Shown: in pieces, positions 26,583-35,890 of the stretch | How positions within the stretch are numbered: position 1 is the stretch's first letter | How the letters are laid out: every line of letters starts with the position of its first letter | From: a bacterium | GTDB taxonomy: Bacteria > Bacteroidota > Bacteroidia > Bacteroidales > Muribaculaceae | Reading direction: 5' to 3' | Assembly: GCA_004563195.1 (NCBI GenBank) | Contig: SFTJ01000002.1 | Coordinates: forward strand, 1-64,000 | DNA length: 64,000 nucleotides | Program-made: the position numbers and the translations under genes | The notes under the pieces: generated by a model | The model's input: the letters and a program-made list of their open reading frames with translations, nothing else | Databases searched by the model: none | What the model was told of the DNA's origin: nothing

Positions 26583-26908
26583 GCAGCAAAATTAATGAAA
26601 AAGCACGACAAATCGAAATACATAGCCCAACAGCAAGTTTAAAATCAAGAACAATGCGTTAAAGAGTGAAACCGGCATCCATCAAAAATCATTTTTTGAT
26701 AATATGCTTTTATTATCAATGCGTATGAACACCAACTCTATAATCAAATTTCGTAAAATCAATCATAAGAACGGACACACAACACCGCTGACACTATTGC
26801 AAGCATCAGTTTTAGTTTTAATATGTAGTCCGTTCTTAACATATTAGCAATTATCGTGACAATATAAAAAGAATTTTGAGTTAGCCTTTGAAGTAGTACA
26901 AACATCTT
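26583..26908. other. Intergenic stretch, no gene seen
   Basis: 326 bp of AT-rich sequence between the RecD-like helicase and the lipoprotein gene. It holds a small hairpin (TCAAAAATCATTTTTTGA, 26685-26702) and the short -7 box of the helicase gene; nothing else is supported. Confidence 0.6.
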
Positions 26909-27664
26909 TTACCTCGGCAACGGACCTTTATACGAAAATGTAATTGCTCCATAATCAGCACTATACACACCTTCTTTATATGAAATTACCTCCTTCGAAA
27001 AATGGCCATCGGGACTTATATTATACTTATATTTCACCTCAATCATTGGACTGCATATAGTGTAATCATAATCAAAGTCTATTGGCCCGGGATATTTATC
27101 CCATGAATTATAGATGATATAATCTTTTGTTACTGTGCACCAAGAAGTTTCTCGTTCAAATATAAAACCGGCAATTTTCACAAAATCTATAACAGCCCCG
27201 TTAAGCGTATAGTTAACAAGGAAAAAATTACTGCTTGTAACCCAAGGTTCCTCATCATCAAAAGAACCGCCAAATAAAACAAGCGATATAAAACTATCAC
27301 TAATAGGCAATCGATAGTATGCCTTTGTGCTCTGTTCTTTTCCAATAATTTTATACACACTATCTGGGATGAATTTATTCAGATACGATGGTATCGACTT
27401 GTAATTTTTTTCGTCCCAGGCTAAGTTTTCAACTTGGGAAGAATCTGCTTCTGTAACAAACGGGAGATTATGCTCTTCAAACAATTTCACAAATTGTTCA
27501 AAATCCTCATTAATAGAATCAGCATTTATTTTAATTCCCGAATTGTTTGATGCAGATGTGCAACTATCTTCAACAGTTTCTGACGTTGTTGATTTGTTTT
27601 GCGAACAAGAACATATCCCGGCAAAAATGCTTATCAAAAGCGCCACTAAAACTAACTTTTTCAT
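26909..27664 (-). CDS. Lipoprotein of unknown function
   Basis: 251 residues. Lipobox IFAGICSCS at ~14-22 follows a short hydrophobic signal, so it should be lipid-anchored. A Ser/Thr/Glu-rich linker (~22-45) leads to a globular region with many aromatic residues (YNSWDKYPGPIDFDYDYT). I do not recognise a family. The gene is AT-rich compared with its neighbours and stands alone, followed upstream by a REP-like repeat region, so it may be acquired. Confidence 0.7.
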   Translation of the reverse strand: MKKLVLVALLISIFAGICSCSQNKSTTSETVEDSCTSASNNSGIKINADSINEDFEQFVKLFEEHNLPFVTEADSSQVENLAWDEKNYKSIPSYLNKFIPDSVYKIIGKEQSTKAYYRLPISDSFISLVLFGGSFDDEEPWVTSSNFFLVNYTLNGAVIDFVKIAGFIFERETSWCTVTKDYIIYNSWDKYPGPIDFDYDYTICSPMIEVKYKYNISPDGHFSKEVISYKEGVYSADYGAITFSYKGPLPR

Positions 27665-28037
27665 TTGTTCATATTTTTTCGCACATTAACTAATTTATAT
27701 CTAACATTGTCGCTATATCCAAAGCGCAAACCACATCACTCTCCTGCGGCACATTGGTCATCACTTCAGCCGACATTGATATAATACAGCCGAACAGCAG
27801 TTATGTAACGACGAATGTTCATGCGCTCCGATGTTAAGGTTCGTTTTTTGCAAATTTATGCAGTAATTTCCATAATTGCAAGCAGATATAGCGAAAAATT
27901 CAGCCTCTCCGCCATCGGTGTGTGTTTTAACACGGATTTTCACAGAATTAAGTACGGATTCCCACATTATTGTGTTTATCTGTGCTATGTTCGTGTTAAT
28001 CTGTGTTTAATAATACCGCGGCAGTCGCGATGGTATC

Positions 28038-28279
28038 CAACCTGAAAGGTTGAATGCCGAGGGCGAAGCCCGAGTGCTCTTAGCCGGGGGTGGAGCATTA
28101 GCGCACCCCCCGGGAAACCGCCATCCCCCAAAGAAAAGAACGCGAAAACAGCCGCCATTGAAAGTGATATTCGCGTTCTTCGCATCATGGTGGGAGCCAC
28201 GATACCGAGGGTGCAGCGAAGCGAAACCCTCGGCTACGAGCCACTCGCTTCGCTCGGGCATTCGACCCTTCAGGTCGTG
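28038..28279. repeat. REP-like element, two inverted arms (copy C)
   Basis: Arm 1 (28038-28115) begins CAACCTGAAAGGTTGAATGC; arm 2 (28205-28279) ends GGGCATTCGACCCTTCAGG. The arms are reverse complements with a few differences. Between them GAACGCGAAAA...TTCGCGTTCTTC forms an inner stem. Flanks at 27927-28010 and 28297-28345 carry repeated CACGGATTTTCACAGAATTA units, as in copy A. The whole 873-bp gap between the lipoprotein gene and pepT is occupied by this element and its flanks. Confidence 0.8.
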
Positions 28280-28439
28280 CCGGTGGCGGTTTTTACCACA
28301 GATTTCCACAGAATTATGCACGGATTTTCACAGAATTATGTGCTGCGGTATGGTGAAGCAGGTGATTATCAGCCTTTCCGAGGCTGTGCGGCGGTTACGC
28401 GGGGTGTGTTTGGGTTTTCTGAATACAAAAGTTTTTTGA

Positions 28440-28481
28440 AAAAAGAAAAAGCATGTCGCGTAATCGCTACGAGGCATGCTT
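28440..28481 (-). terminator. Terminator of pepT
   Basis: AAGCATGTCGCGTA pairs with TACGAGGCATGCTT (28468-28481) with one internal mismatch; on the minus strand TTTTCTTTT follows. Confidence 0.7.
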
Positions 28482-28537
28482 ACTATATAATTATGAAAAA
28501 TTTATTATGCTAAATTAGTTAGCGACGAGTGATTTTG

Positions 28538-29761
28538 TTATCGTTGCTCCACGAGGCGGCAAATTTCTACGATAGTGCGTTGAGCAGCCTCCATGGCTTG
28601 AATCGACACGTATTCGTATCGTCCGTGGAAGTTCATGCCGCCTGCAAAGATATTGGGGCAAGGCAAGCCTTTGAACGACAATTGAGCACCATCAGTACCG
28701 CCGCGAATAGGTTGCACCTTGGGCTTGATGCCGGCATTTTCCATTGCTTGCTTTGCGATATCGATAACGAACATCACCGGTTCGATTTTTTCACGCATAT
28801 TGTAGTATTGGTCGTGAATATCGATGCTTGCGCAGTCGGGGAATTCGTTGTTGATTTTGCGCACGAGGTGTTCGAGTTCCTTTTTGCGGCGCTCGAAGCG
28901 GTCGCGGTCGTGGTCGCGAATTATGTAGGTGAGAGTGGTGGTTTCAACCGAACCGTTTACGCCAATGAGGTGATAGAAACCCTCGTAGCCCTCGGTGTGT
29001 TCGGGAGTTTCCCAACGTGGGAGCATGATGGCAAATTGGTTGGCCACACGAATAGAGTTGAGCATCTTGTGCTTGGCATATCCCGGGTGCACGTTAAGGC
29101 CCTTGAAAGTAACCTTAGCCACAGCGGCGTTGAAGTTCTCGAATTCGAGTTCCCCCACCTCGCTGCCGTCCATAGTGTAGGCGAAGTCGGCGCCGAAAAG
29201 GTCGACGTCGAATTTGTGAGCGCCGAGGCCAATTTCTTCGTCGGGATTGAAAGCGATGCGAATTTTGCCGTGCTTAATCTCGGGGTGCTGTTGGAGATAT
29301 TCCACAGCGGCTATGATTTCGGCGATACCAGCCTTGTCGTCGGCTCCGAGCAGAGTGGTTCCGTCGGTGACTATGAGGTCTTGGCCCACGTAGGCATTGA
29401 GTTCGGGGAATTGTTCGGGGTTAAGCACCACATTGAGCGATTCGTTTAGAGTGATAGGTCCGCCGGGATAGTTGGAGACGATGCGAGGTTTCACATTGTG
29501 ACCGCTCATATCGGGCGAAGTGTCCATGTGAGCAATGAAACCAACTGTGGGGACATCGGCTTTGTCGGTATTGGCAGGTAAAGTGGCCATGAGGTAGCCG
29601 TTGTCGTCGAGGCTGATTTCGCACAAGCCCATTTTCTCGAGTTCACCTTTGAGATAGTTGGCAAATACCATCTGTCCGGGAGTGGAAGGTGTGAGGTTGG
29701 TGTTTTCGTCACTTTGAGTGTCGAATTTCACAAATTCTAAAAATCGTTCTACTAAAGACAT
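28538..29761 (-). CDS. pepT: Peptidase T (tripeptide aminopeptidase, M20B)
   Basis: 407 residues from MSLVERFLEFVKFDTQSD; an ATG 9 nt upstream is the alternative. Di-zinc ligands and catalytic residues are visible: IAHMDTSPD (~77-85), LLGADDKAGIAEI (~137-149), FNPDEEIGLGAHKFD (~172-186) and the C-terminal GGMNFHGRYEY. It cleaves the N-terminal residue from tripeptides in the cytoplasm. It has its own promoter and terminator. Confidence 0.95.
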   Translation of the reverse strand: MSLVERFLEFVKFDTQSDENTNLTPSTPGQMVFANYLKGELEKMGLCEISLDDNGYLMATLPANTDKADVPTVGFIAHMDTSPDMSGHNVKPRIVSNYPGGPITLNESLNVVLNPEQFPELNAYVGQDLIVTDGTTLLGADDKAGIAEIIAAVEYLQQHPEIKHGKIRIAFNPDEEIGLGAHKFDVDLFGADFAYTMDGSEVGELEFENFNAAVAKVTFKGLNVHPGYAKHKMLNSIRVANQFAIMLPRWETPEHTEGYEGFYHLIGVNGSVETTTLTYIIRDHDRDRFERRKKELEHLVRKINNEFPDCASIDIHDQYYNMREKIEPVMFVIDIAKQAMENAGIKPKVQPIRGGTDGAQLSFKGLPCPNIFAGGMNFHGRYEYVSIQAMEAAQRTIVEICRLVEQR

Positions 29762-29887
29762 AAAAGGCAAAGTATAATTAAGTATTGTTTATCAAAAATT
29801 ATAATAGTCATGGGGATTGACATCGTATCGAGGTGCAAGGCCGAGGAAGCTCAGAGCGATAAGCACATGCATCTGCCTAATACGATG

Positions 29888-29895
29888 CAAAGGTA
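29888..29895 (-). promoter_or_regulatory. -7 box of pepT
   Basis: Minus-strand TACCTTTG; leader ~120 nt. Confidence 0.5.
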
Positions 29896-29970
29896 ATGAA
29901 AAATGTTAGAAATGCTGCAAACGAACGGTATTTTAGAAAGAAAATTTGCCCGATTTTGCTTGGGATTTAT

Positions 29971-29978
29971 TATCTTTG
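29971..29978 (+). promoter_or_regulatory. -7 box of PNGase F-like gene
   Basis: TATCTTTG, TSS near 29985, leader ~43 nt. Confidence 0.65.
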
Positions 29979-30027
29979 AGCAGAAAAGATAGATAACCTT
30001 AAAAATAACTCAACAGAACAAAGAATT

Positions 30028-31296
30028 ATGACAAACCTAAGAAAAAGAATTATGGTTAGAACAATGGTGCTTGGAGCAATCGTGGCGCTGATGAGCACGA
30101 GTGCAATGGCAAAGGAGCATAAAGAGTATAGTGCCGTTGGAGATTGTAGCATCGAAGTGTTCAAGAAAGAGAATGTTCATTTCGACCCCAACAAGATAAG
30201 CAATTACGAAGCAGCCGATGCCGATGGCATAATACGCTTGGTGAACGGCCGCATAGTGATGAAAAAAATCACCGTACCGCAGTATAAGCGCAATGTAAAG
30301 GTGAAGATACACGTCACTTTGGCGTCGAATGGCGACCGTTGGGACAAGAGCGGATCGTGCTTTGTGCTGCCGCGCGAGTCGGCAATCAATTTGCTCTCAA
30401 TAGCCAAGGGCGAGCGCAAGTTCCCGGCAGTAGATGCCAAGAAATATGAGAAATTTGTGGGCATAGTGGGCGACCGCGACTATGTGCCCACCCTCGAATT
30501 GATGCGCTTTATGACCCCGTTTGGCGTAGGTCATTTCAGTTCGCCCGACGATACCCTCACCCGTCACCGCCGCCCGGTGTACATACCCAAGTGGGCCGAT
30601 TGTGTGGAATGGGAGCAGGACATCACTGACCTCTATTCGCAGCTCGAAGGCGAAGCCTATGTGGGCGTGTTTATCGACACATGGACCGAGCCCGGCTATG
30701 TGGTATCGGTGCGTTTGGACTTTGAAGAAAGCCGCATATCGTGCGATAAGTTGACCCGACAGAAAGTGCTTCCGGTGGTCAATACCGTGTATTATATCGG
30801 ACAAGAATACCCCGACCTTTTTGCGCGTCAGCCGCTCGAAGCCGACTTCGAATTGCCTAAGGGCGCCAAGAATGTGCGACTGAAATACATAGTAACCGGC
30901 CACGGCGGCCATAGTGGCGGCGATGAGTTTACGCCCAATGTGAATATTCTGCGCGTAGACGGCAAGGAAGTGCTCAGCTACACCCCGTGGCGCGACGACT
31001 GTGCCGCATTCCGTCGCTTCAATCCCGGCACCGGAGTATGGCTGATAAAGCGCACATCGTCGTATATCGGCGAGGACGGCTATACCGAAAAAGAGATAGA
31101 AGAGCCATTGGGCTCGAGCGACCTCTCGCGCTCGAACTGGTGTCCCGGCACCGATGTGGCACCCAAGGTGATATCGCTCGACGGCATCAGCGCCGGCAAG
31201 CACACCTTGAGCATCGACATCCCCAACGCACAGCCATCGGTGGGCGAAAAGATGAACCACTGGTTGGTATCGGCATACCTCGTTTGGGAAGAATAA
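30028..31296 (+). CDS. PNGase F-like peptide-N-glycosidase, secreted
   Basis: 422 residues. Signal peptide MTNLRKRIMVRTMVLGAIVALMSTSAMA with cleavage near residue 28-29. The N-terminal barrel (N-glycanase_N) spans ~40-220 and the C-terminal barrel (N-glycanase_C) ~260-420, with VTGHGGHSGGDEF, TPWRDDCAAFRRFNPGTG and SSDLSRSNWCPGTD. Known PNGase F hydrolyses the GlcNAc-Asn bond of N-linked glycans. Here it would act in the periplasm or outside on host glycoproteins. It is related to the broken gene at the window start but lacks its GLPGLI-like N-terminal region. A DUF3667 gene follows after 37 nt. Confidence 0.88.
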   Translation: MTNLRKRIMVRTMVLGAIVALMSTSAMAKEHKEYSAVGDCSIEVFKKENVHFDPNKISNYEAADADGIIRLVNGRIVMKKITVPQYKRNVKVKIHVTLASNGDRWDKSGSCFVLPRESAINLLSIAKGERKFPAVDAKKYEKFVGIVGDRDYVPTLELMRFMTPFGVGHFSSPDDTLTRHRRPVYIPKWADCVEWEQDITDLYSQLEGEAYVGVFIDTWTEPGYVVSVRLDFEESRISCDKLTRQKVLPVVNTVYYIGQEYPDLFARQPLEADFELPKGAKNVRLKYIVTGHGGHSGGDEFTPNVNILRVDGKEVLSYTPWRDDCAAFRRFNPGTGVWLIKRTSSYIGEDGYTEKEIEEPLGSSDLSRSNWCPGTDVAPKVISLDGISAGKHTLSIDIPNAQPSVGEKMNHWLVSAYLVWEE

Positions 31297-31333
31297 TCAA
31301 CTGTAAAGACCCGAAAAGCGGAAGATAAGAGAG

Positions 31334-32494
31334 ATGAAAGAAGCCATATTCGGCATATTGCAAAAGGCAAAAACGGCAGCACACCGAGTGCGCTGCCTGT
31401 GCGTTTTGCTCATAAAAAAGTATAACAAGCGAGTGCGCCGCTACCAAAATTGGCAGCAAAAGCCGCAGCACTACGCCCATGCCGAATATGCCGAAGATGT
31501 GGAGTGCAAGAACTGCGGGCGCGTGTATCGGGGCGCGTATTGCCCCGAATGCGGACAAGCAGCCGACACACCACGCATCACATTCCGCTCGATGATACTG
31601 CGAACACTCGACGTGTGGGGCTTCGGCAATCGAAGTATGCCCCGCACGTTGGTGCATCTGCTGCTTCGTCCCGGCTATATGATAACCGACTATATAGAAG
31701 GACGGCGACAGCCCTATTTCCCACCCATAAAGATGCTGTTTGTGCTCGGAGCCGTGTATCTCTTGCTCATGGCAGCCATCAATGTGGGGTCGAAGTTGAT
31801 GCATAGCGAAAAGAGCGTAGGCGACCTGGTGCTCGACTATGTGGGGCTGACTACTGCCGAAGAAGCAACGCAGAACCTAGTCGACACACTGCAGACAGCC
31901 GATGCAAGTATGCCGGTGGAAGTGAACGAGGAAGGCGACACCATAGTGGACCTTTTAGGACAAATATTGCGCGACGACACCATAACATCTACCGATGATA
32001 ATACAGGCAAGGCAAAGAAAGTGCATATCGACAAAGAGTCGGGCGTGGTGAAGGCGATTCGCGGTATGGGCAAGAGCGAGTTGGCCGCTGCTTTTGAATC
32101 GTTGATGTCGAAAACCCTTGTGATGCGATTGTTTGTGCTGAGTCTGCTCTATGCCGTGTTGACCAAAGCATTTTTCAGGTGCTCGCCACGTTGCCAGAAC
32201 TACAACTTCACCGAGATGTTTTTTGCGCAGATATTGATTTTCAATCAAGTGCTGCTGGTGGCAATAATCTTGGCATGCTTCGGCGTTAAGGGCGACCTCT
32301 CGAGTTTTACCATCATACCGTGGTGGCTGCATGTGCTGTTATTGACCATCGTGTATAAGCAAATGTTCGGTGTGAGCACCCGTTCGTCAATTATCCGCAC
32401 CGTGGCGCTGACCATTGTGGTGGATTTGGTGATAGTGTTGATATTGATATCAGTGATTGTGCTTACGGTGCTGTCGGTGATACAAGTGTCGTGA
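31334..32494 (+). CDS. DUF3667-type zinc-ribbon membrane protein
   Basis: 386 residues. A zinc ribbon of two Cys pairs (CKNCGRVYRGAYCPECGQ, ~57-74) is followed by the family's conserved ITFRSMILRTLDVW and PGYMITDYIEGRRQPYFPPIKMLFV, then membrane helices at ~135-150 and four near the C-terminus. The middle (~165-260) is polar and acidic. Function of the family is unknown. It probably shares a transcript with the PNGase F-like gene. Confidence 0.82.
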   Translation: MKEAIFGILQKAKTAAHRVRCLCVLLIKKYNKRVRRYQNWQQKPQHYAHAEYAEDVECKNCGRVYRGAYCPECGQAADTPRITFRSMILRTLDVWGFGNRSMPRTLVHLLLRPGYMITDYIEGRRQPYFPPIKMLFVLGAVYLLLMAAINVGSKLMHSEKSVGDLVLDYVGLTTAEEATQNLVDTLQTADASMPVEVNEEGDTIVDLLGQILRDDTITSTDDNTGKAKKVHIDKESGVVKAIRGMGKSELAAAFESLMSKTLVMRLFVLSLLYAVLTKAFFRCSPRCQNYNFTEMFFAQILIFNQVLLVAIILACFGVKGDLSSFTIIPWWLHVLLLTIVYKQMFGVSTRSSIIRTVALTIVVDLVIVLILISVIVLTVLSVIQVS

Positions 32495-32520
32495 AAGAGA
32501 GGTGCGTGTGACTTTTTTAT

Positions 32521-32552
32521 GGGGTCGGACCGGTCGGACCAGGTCGGACGGA
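32521..32552. repeat. GGTCGGAC-type short repeat cluster
   Basis: GGGGTCGGACCGGTCGGACC and AGGTCGGACGG, in the 3' region of the DUF3667 gene. Confidence 0.6.
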
Positions 32553-32590
32553 ATTGTGTGGTAAGAAAAATCTGTGAAAATTTAAATAGA

Positions 32591-32658
32591 ACCCCGAGTT
32601 CGTGGCGGAAAGTGGCTAAAAAAGTATAGATTCCGCCGAGAACTCGAGGTTTTTTGTG
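32591..32658. terminator. Long hairpin terminator, convergent genes
   Basis: ACCCCGAGTTCGTGGCGGA (~32591-32609) pairs with TCCGCCGAGAACTCGAGGT (~32631-32649) with few mismatches; TTTTTTGTGTTTTTT follows on the plus strand. Confidence 0.75.
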
Positions 32659-32667
32659 TTTTTTCGC

Positions 32668-33108
32668 CTATTGTTGGTCGAGGGCGAGGATGGTGAATAG
32701 CTTGCGGTGGTGGTGAGTGAGGCGTTGGGCGTAGTGCGATACGGCAGGGTAGGCCTTTACGAGAATCGAAAGCCACAAAATCTGCGAAATGAGTGTGCTG
32801 ATGCTTTCGCTGCCTGCCGAGGTGAGCGGCTTATGGTGAGCGATGTCGATTCGGAGCATGCCATCGGCGTCGAACGAGCTCAAGTTGTGGCGAGTGATAT
32901 AAGCCTTAAGCGCCGAGCAAAGCGAAGCGAAGGCATCGTGCAGCCAAGGAATGACTATGGCTCGTCGGTCGTTGTCGAGAAGAACAGACGTTTGGTTTTC
33001 GGCTATTTGAGAGAAGTAGCGCCAGGCGCTTTCGGCATACACCATCTTTAGAAGGCTCTCAACGTCGATAGCCACCGAGAGCGTGTGGGTGGGGTTGGAT
33101 GTAATCAT
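32668..33108 (-). CDS. Conserved-looking small protein, unknown (146 aa)
   Basis: 146 residues, mostly helical, no signal peptide. Features seen are VDVESLLKMVYAESAWRYFS near the start and a His-rich patch RLTHHHRKLF near the C-terminus. No family recognised. It begins 50 nt after the end of the 141-residue gene in the same direction, so they form a two-gene operon. Codon use matches the core genome, not the AT-rich islands. Confidence 0.6.
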   Translation of the reverse strand: MITSNPTHTLSVAIDVESLLKMVYAESAWRYFSQIAENQTSVLLDNDRRAIVIPWLHDAFASLCSALKAYITRHNLSSFDADGMLRIDIAHHKPLTSAGSESISTLISQILWLSILVKAYPAVSHYAQRLTHHHRKLFTILALDQQ

Positions 33109-33158
33109 AAGAAAATGTGTGTGTTTTTTAGAATAATGGTAATTAATAAAATGAACAT

Positions 33159-33584
33159 TCAGGCGCGTTTAGCGCTTTTTCGTTCGCGCATAATGCGATA
33201 GAGGAGTTTGTAGGCATAAGCCTCGCTTATGAAGAAACGCGAGGCATGAGCCGTGGCAAGCGTTCGAGCTATGGCTTGCGGGAGCGATAGGTAGGGGCGT
33301 TTTTGGAGTTGGTCCATCACCACCGAAGCAATCTCGAGCCACATGGCGCGCTGTTCGCGCGCCTTAAGCGGCACATCGCCGTGAGCCATATAGTGAAGCA
33401 TAACGGTGTAGGTGCGATTGTAGCTGAGGTAATAGAGCGGTCGGCCCGACCAAATGGCACGCTTTATGGCCTCGCGTCGCACAAACGGGCGCTTGCTTTG
33501 CAGCATCTCTGCCGCCACCTTGCGATAAGCCTCCAGAAACTCCTTGTCGCGCAATTGACGCATTTGTGATTTTGTGTTTTTCAT
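33159..33584 (-). CDS. Small basic protein, unknown (141 aa)
   Basis: 141 residues, strongly basic, helical. It contains SKRPFVRREAIKRAIWSGRP and a C-terminal ATAHASRFFISEAYAYKLLY. I have the impression of a recurrent Bacteroidales small-protein pattern with an aromatic RFF/YIS motif near the C-terminus, but cannot name a family. First gene of a pair with the 146-residue protein. Nucleic-acid binding is possible given the charge but is only inference. Confidence 0.6.
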   Translation of the reverse strand: MKNTKSQMRQLRDKEFLEAYRKVAAEMLQSKRPFVRREAIKRAIWSGRPLYYLSYNRTYTVMLHYMAHGDVPLKAREQRAMWLEIASVVMDQLQKRPYLSLPQAIARTLATAHASRFFISEAYAYKLLYRIMRERKSAKRA

Positions 33585-33678
33585 GATTCTATCGTTTGTT
33601 TTTGGTTAAAGTAGGGGTTGATTGTGTGGTAATCGTCATATTGGTGTGTTTCTCAGTTTGCCGTTTCGATTACCGATG

Positions 33679-33686
33679 CAAAGATA
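33679..33686 (-). promoter_or_regulatory. -7 box of the 141/146-aa gene pair
   Basis: Minus-strand TATCTTTG, TSS near 33672, leader ~88 nt. It lies in the divergent region shared with the GH2 gene. Confidence 0.55.
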
Positions 33687-33802
33687 ATACGAGAAAAGGT
33701 AAAATGCAAATATTATGTGGTAAAATTACCTTAAATTTTAATTTTGCCCATAAAATGAGCATAAAAAGGAGAGCGAAAGGATGAAACAAACGAATTGATA
33801 GT

Positions 33803-33810
33803 TATATTTG
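33803..33810 (+). promoter_or_regulatory. -7 box of GH2 gene
   Basis: TATATTTG, leader ~90 nt. A second candidate, TACCTTTG, lies at 33839-33846. Confidence 0.55.
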
Positions 33811-33906
33811 TAAATCAGAAAGCCAATGAGGCAAGATTACCTTTGCCGATAATGGAAATAGCTACAAATTAACAAAAAACATAAACACCCCAAAAACTGA
33901 ACACAG

Positions 33907-35739
33907 ATGAATACATTAAAAAAACGATTGGTGGCATCGTTGGCAATGTTGACGATGATAACCGCGGCGATGAGTGCGCAGTATGCACCTGCCGGCGACA
34001 AAATCAAGACCAAATGGGCAGAAAACATCGATGTGAATAATGTATGGGCAGAATATCCACGCCCAATAATGCAGCGCGATGCGTGGCAGAACCTCAATGG
34101 CTTGTGGCAATATGCCATCACCAATCGCGGAGCCGCCACACCGAGCGCCTACGATGGCGAGATATTGGTGCCGTTCTGCATCGAGTCGAGTCTCTCGGGT
34201 GTGGGCAAACGCGTGGCTGAGAATCAGGAATTGTGGTATCGACGCAGTTTTACGGTGCCAAAATCGTGGAAAGGCAGCAATGTGATGCTCAACTTCGGAG
34301 CGGTAGATTGGCGAGCCGATGTGTGGATTAACGGCATCAAAGTAGGCAGCCACACAGGCGGATACACAGCATTTGGCTTCGACATCACAGCGGCGCTCAA
34401 TGCAGGAGGCGAAAATGTGATAGATGTGCGCGTGTACGACGGCACCGACAGCGGCTATCAGCCACGCGGCAAGCAAGTGCGCAATCCTCAAGGGATATGG
34501 TATACGCAGGTGACAGGCATCTGGCAGACTGTATGGTTGGAACCCGTGTCGGCTACACATGTGCAGCGCGTGAAGGCAACAGCCGACATCGATAATCACA
34601 CCATCGACTTCGCTGTGGAAGCCACAGGATGCAAGCAAGGCACAGTGACCGAGGTGCGCGTGCTCGAAGGCGCCAAGGTGGTGGCAGAAGGCAAGAGCAT
34701 CAACGGATGCCCCATAGTGGTGGCAATGCCCGCCGATGCCAAGTTGTGGTCGCCCGACAGCCCATTCCTCTACGATGTGCAAGTGACTTTGAAGTCGGGT
34801 GGCAAACAAGTGGATAAGGTGAAGAGCTATGTGGCAATGCGCAAAGTTAGCGCCAAGCGCGACGCCAACGGCATAGTGCGCATGCAGCTCAACAATGCCG
34901 ACCTGTTCAATTTCGGTCCGCTCGACCAAGGATGGTGGCCCGACGGCTTGTATACAGCCCCGAGCTACGAAGCCCTTATCTATGACCTCGAAAAGACCAA
35001 AGAATGGGGATTTAACATGATACGCAAGCACGTGAAAGTGGAACCCGAGTTGTGGTACACCTATTGCGACAAGATAGGCATCCTCGTATGGCAAGATATG
35101 CCCAGCGGCGACCGCAATCCTCGATGGCAGATGCATCAATATTTCGATGGCGAAGAGATGGTGCGCAGCGAAGAGAGCGAAGCCAACTATCGCAAGGAAT
35201 GGCAAGAAATAGTGGAGCAGTTCTCCACCCATCCCTGCATCAATGTGTGGGTGCCCTTCAACGAAGCTTGGGGACAATTTAAGTGCCCGGAAATAGCGGC
35301 ATGGACCAAGAAAATGGATCCCACGCGCTTGGTAAATCCCGCCAGCGGAGGCAATTTCTATACCTGTGGCGACATCATCGACCTTCACAACTATCCCGGA
35401 CCGGCAATGTATCTCTACGATGCACAGCGCGTGAACGTGCTCGGCGAATATGGCGGCATTGGTTATCCGGTGAAAGACCACTTGTGGAACGATCAGAACA
35501 ACTGGGGTTATGTGAAGTTCAACTCATCGAAGGAGGTGACCGACCAATATGAGGAGTATGCCATGCAGTTGCTCAATTTGGTGGCACGCGGGTTCTCGGC
35601 AGCGGTTTACACTCAAACCACCGACGTGGAGATGGAAGTGAACGGCTTTATGACCTACGACCGCAAGGTGGTAAAGATGGACGAAAAGCGCATCAGAGCC
35701 ATCAATCAGCAGTTGGTGCATAGCCTTGATAAGCAATAA
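33907..35739 (+). CDS. Glycoside hydrolase family 2 protein, secreted
   Basis: 610 residues. Signal peptide MNTLKKRLVASLAMLTMITAAMSA. A GH2 sugar-binding domain (~45-210; FCIESSLSGVG, LWYRRSFTVP, NFGAVDWRADVWING), an immunoglobulin-like domain (~215-310) and a TIM barrel (~310-600) follow. The likely acid/base is the Glu of VPFNEAWGQ (~450) and the nucleophile the Glu of LGEYGGIG (~517). Specificity (beta-galactosidase, glucuronidase, mannosidase or other) cannot be set from sequence. It acts outside the cytoplasm and is transcribed alone. Confidence 0.9.
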   Translation: MNTLKKRLVASLAMLTMITAAMSAQYAPAGDKIKTKWAENIDVNNVWAEYPRPIMQRDAWQNLNGLWQYAITNRGAATPSAYDGEILVPFCIESSLSGVGKRVAENQELWYRRSFTVPKSWKGSNVMLNFGAVDWRADVWINGIKVGSHTGGYTAFGFDITAALNAGGENVIDVRVYDGTDSGYQPRGKQVRNPQGIWYTQVTGIWQTVWLEPVSATHVQRVKATADIDNHTIDFAVEATGCKQGTVTEVRVLEGAKVVAEGKSINGCPIVVAMPADAKLWSPDSPFLYDVQVTLKSGGKQVDKVKSYVAMRKVSAKRDANGIVRMQLNNADLFNFGPLDQGWWPDGLYTAPSYEALIYDLEKTKEWGFNMIRKHVKVEPELWYTYCDKIGILVWQDMPSGDRNPRWQMHQYFDGEEMVRSEESEANYRKEWQEIVEQFSTHPCINVWVPFNEAWGQFKCPEIAAWTKKMDPTRLVNPASGGNFYTCGDIIDLHNYPGPAMYLYDAQRVNVLGEYGGIGYPVKDHLWNDQNNWGYVKFNSSKEVTDQYEEYAMQLLNLVARGFSAAVYTQTTDVEMEVNGFMTYDRKVVKMDEKRIRAINQQLVHSLDKQ

Positions 35740-35799
35740 ATGCCGGCGGCTGAGCCTCATTCTGAGCAGGGCTTAGGTCGGACCTTAAATAATGCAATA

Positions 35800-35851
35800 A
35801 AGCACTGCAATAATCCCGATGTGTGTGGGGTGATTGCAGTGCTTATTTTTT
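35800..35851 (+). terminator. Terminator of GH2 gene
   Basis: AAGCACTGCAATAATCCC pairs with GGGGTGATTGCAGTGCTT (35827-35844), then ATTTTTTG. It may also serve the convergent steroid operon. Confidence 0.8.
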
Positions 35852-35890
35852 GATTGCAGCTTCGGTTGAGGAGCCGCGGGGGGATTCTTC

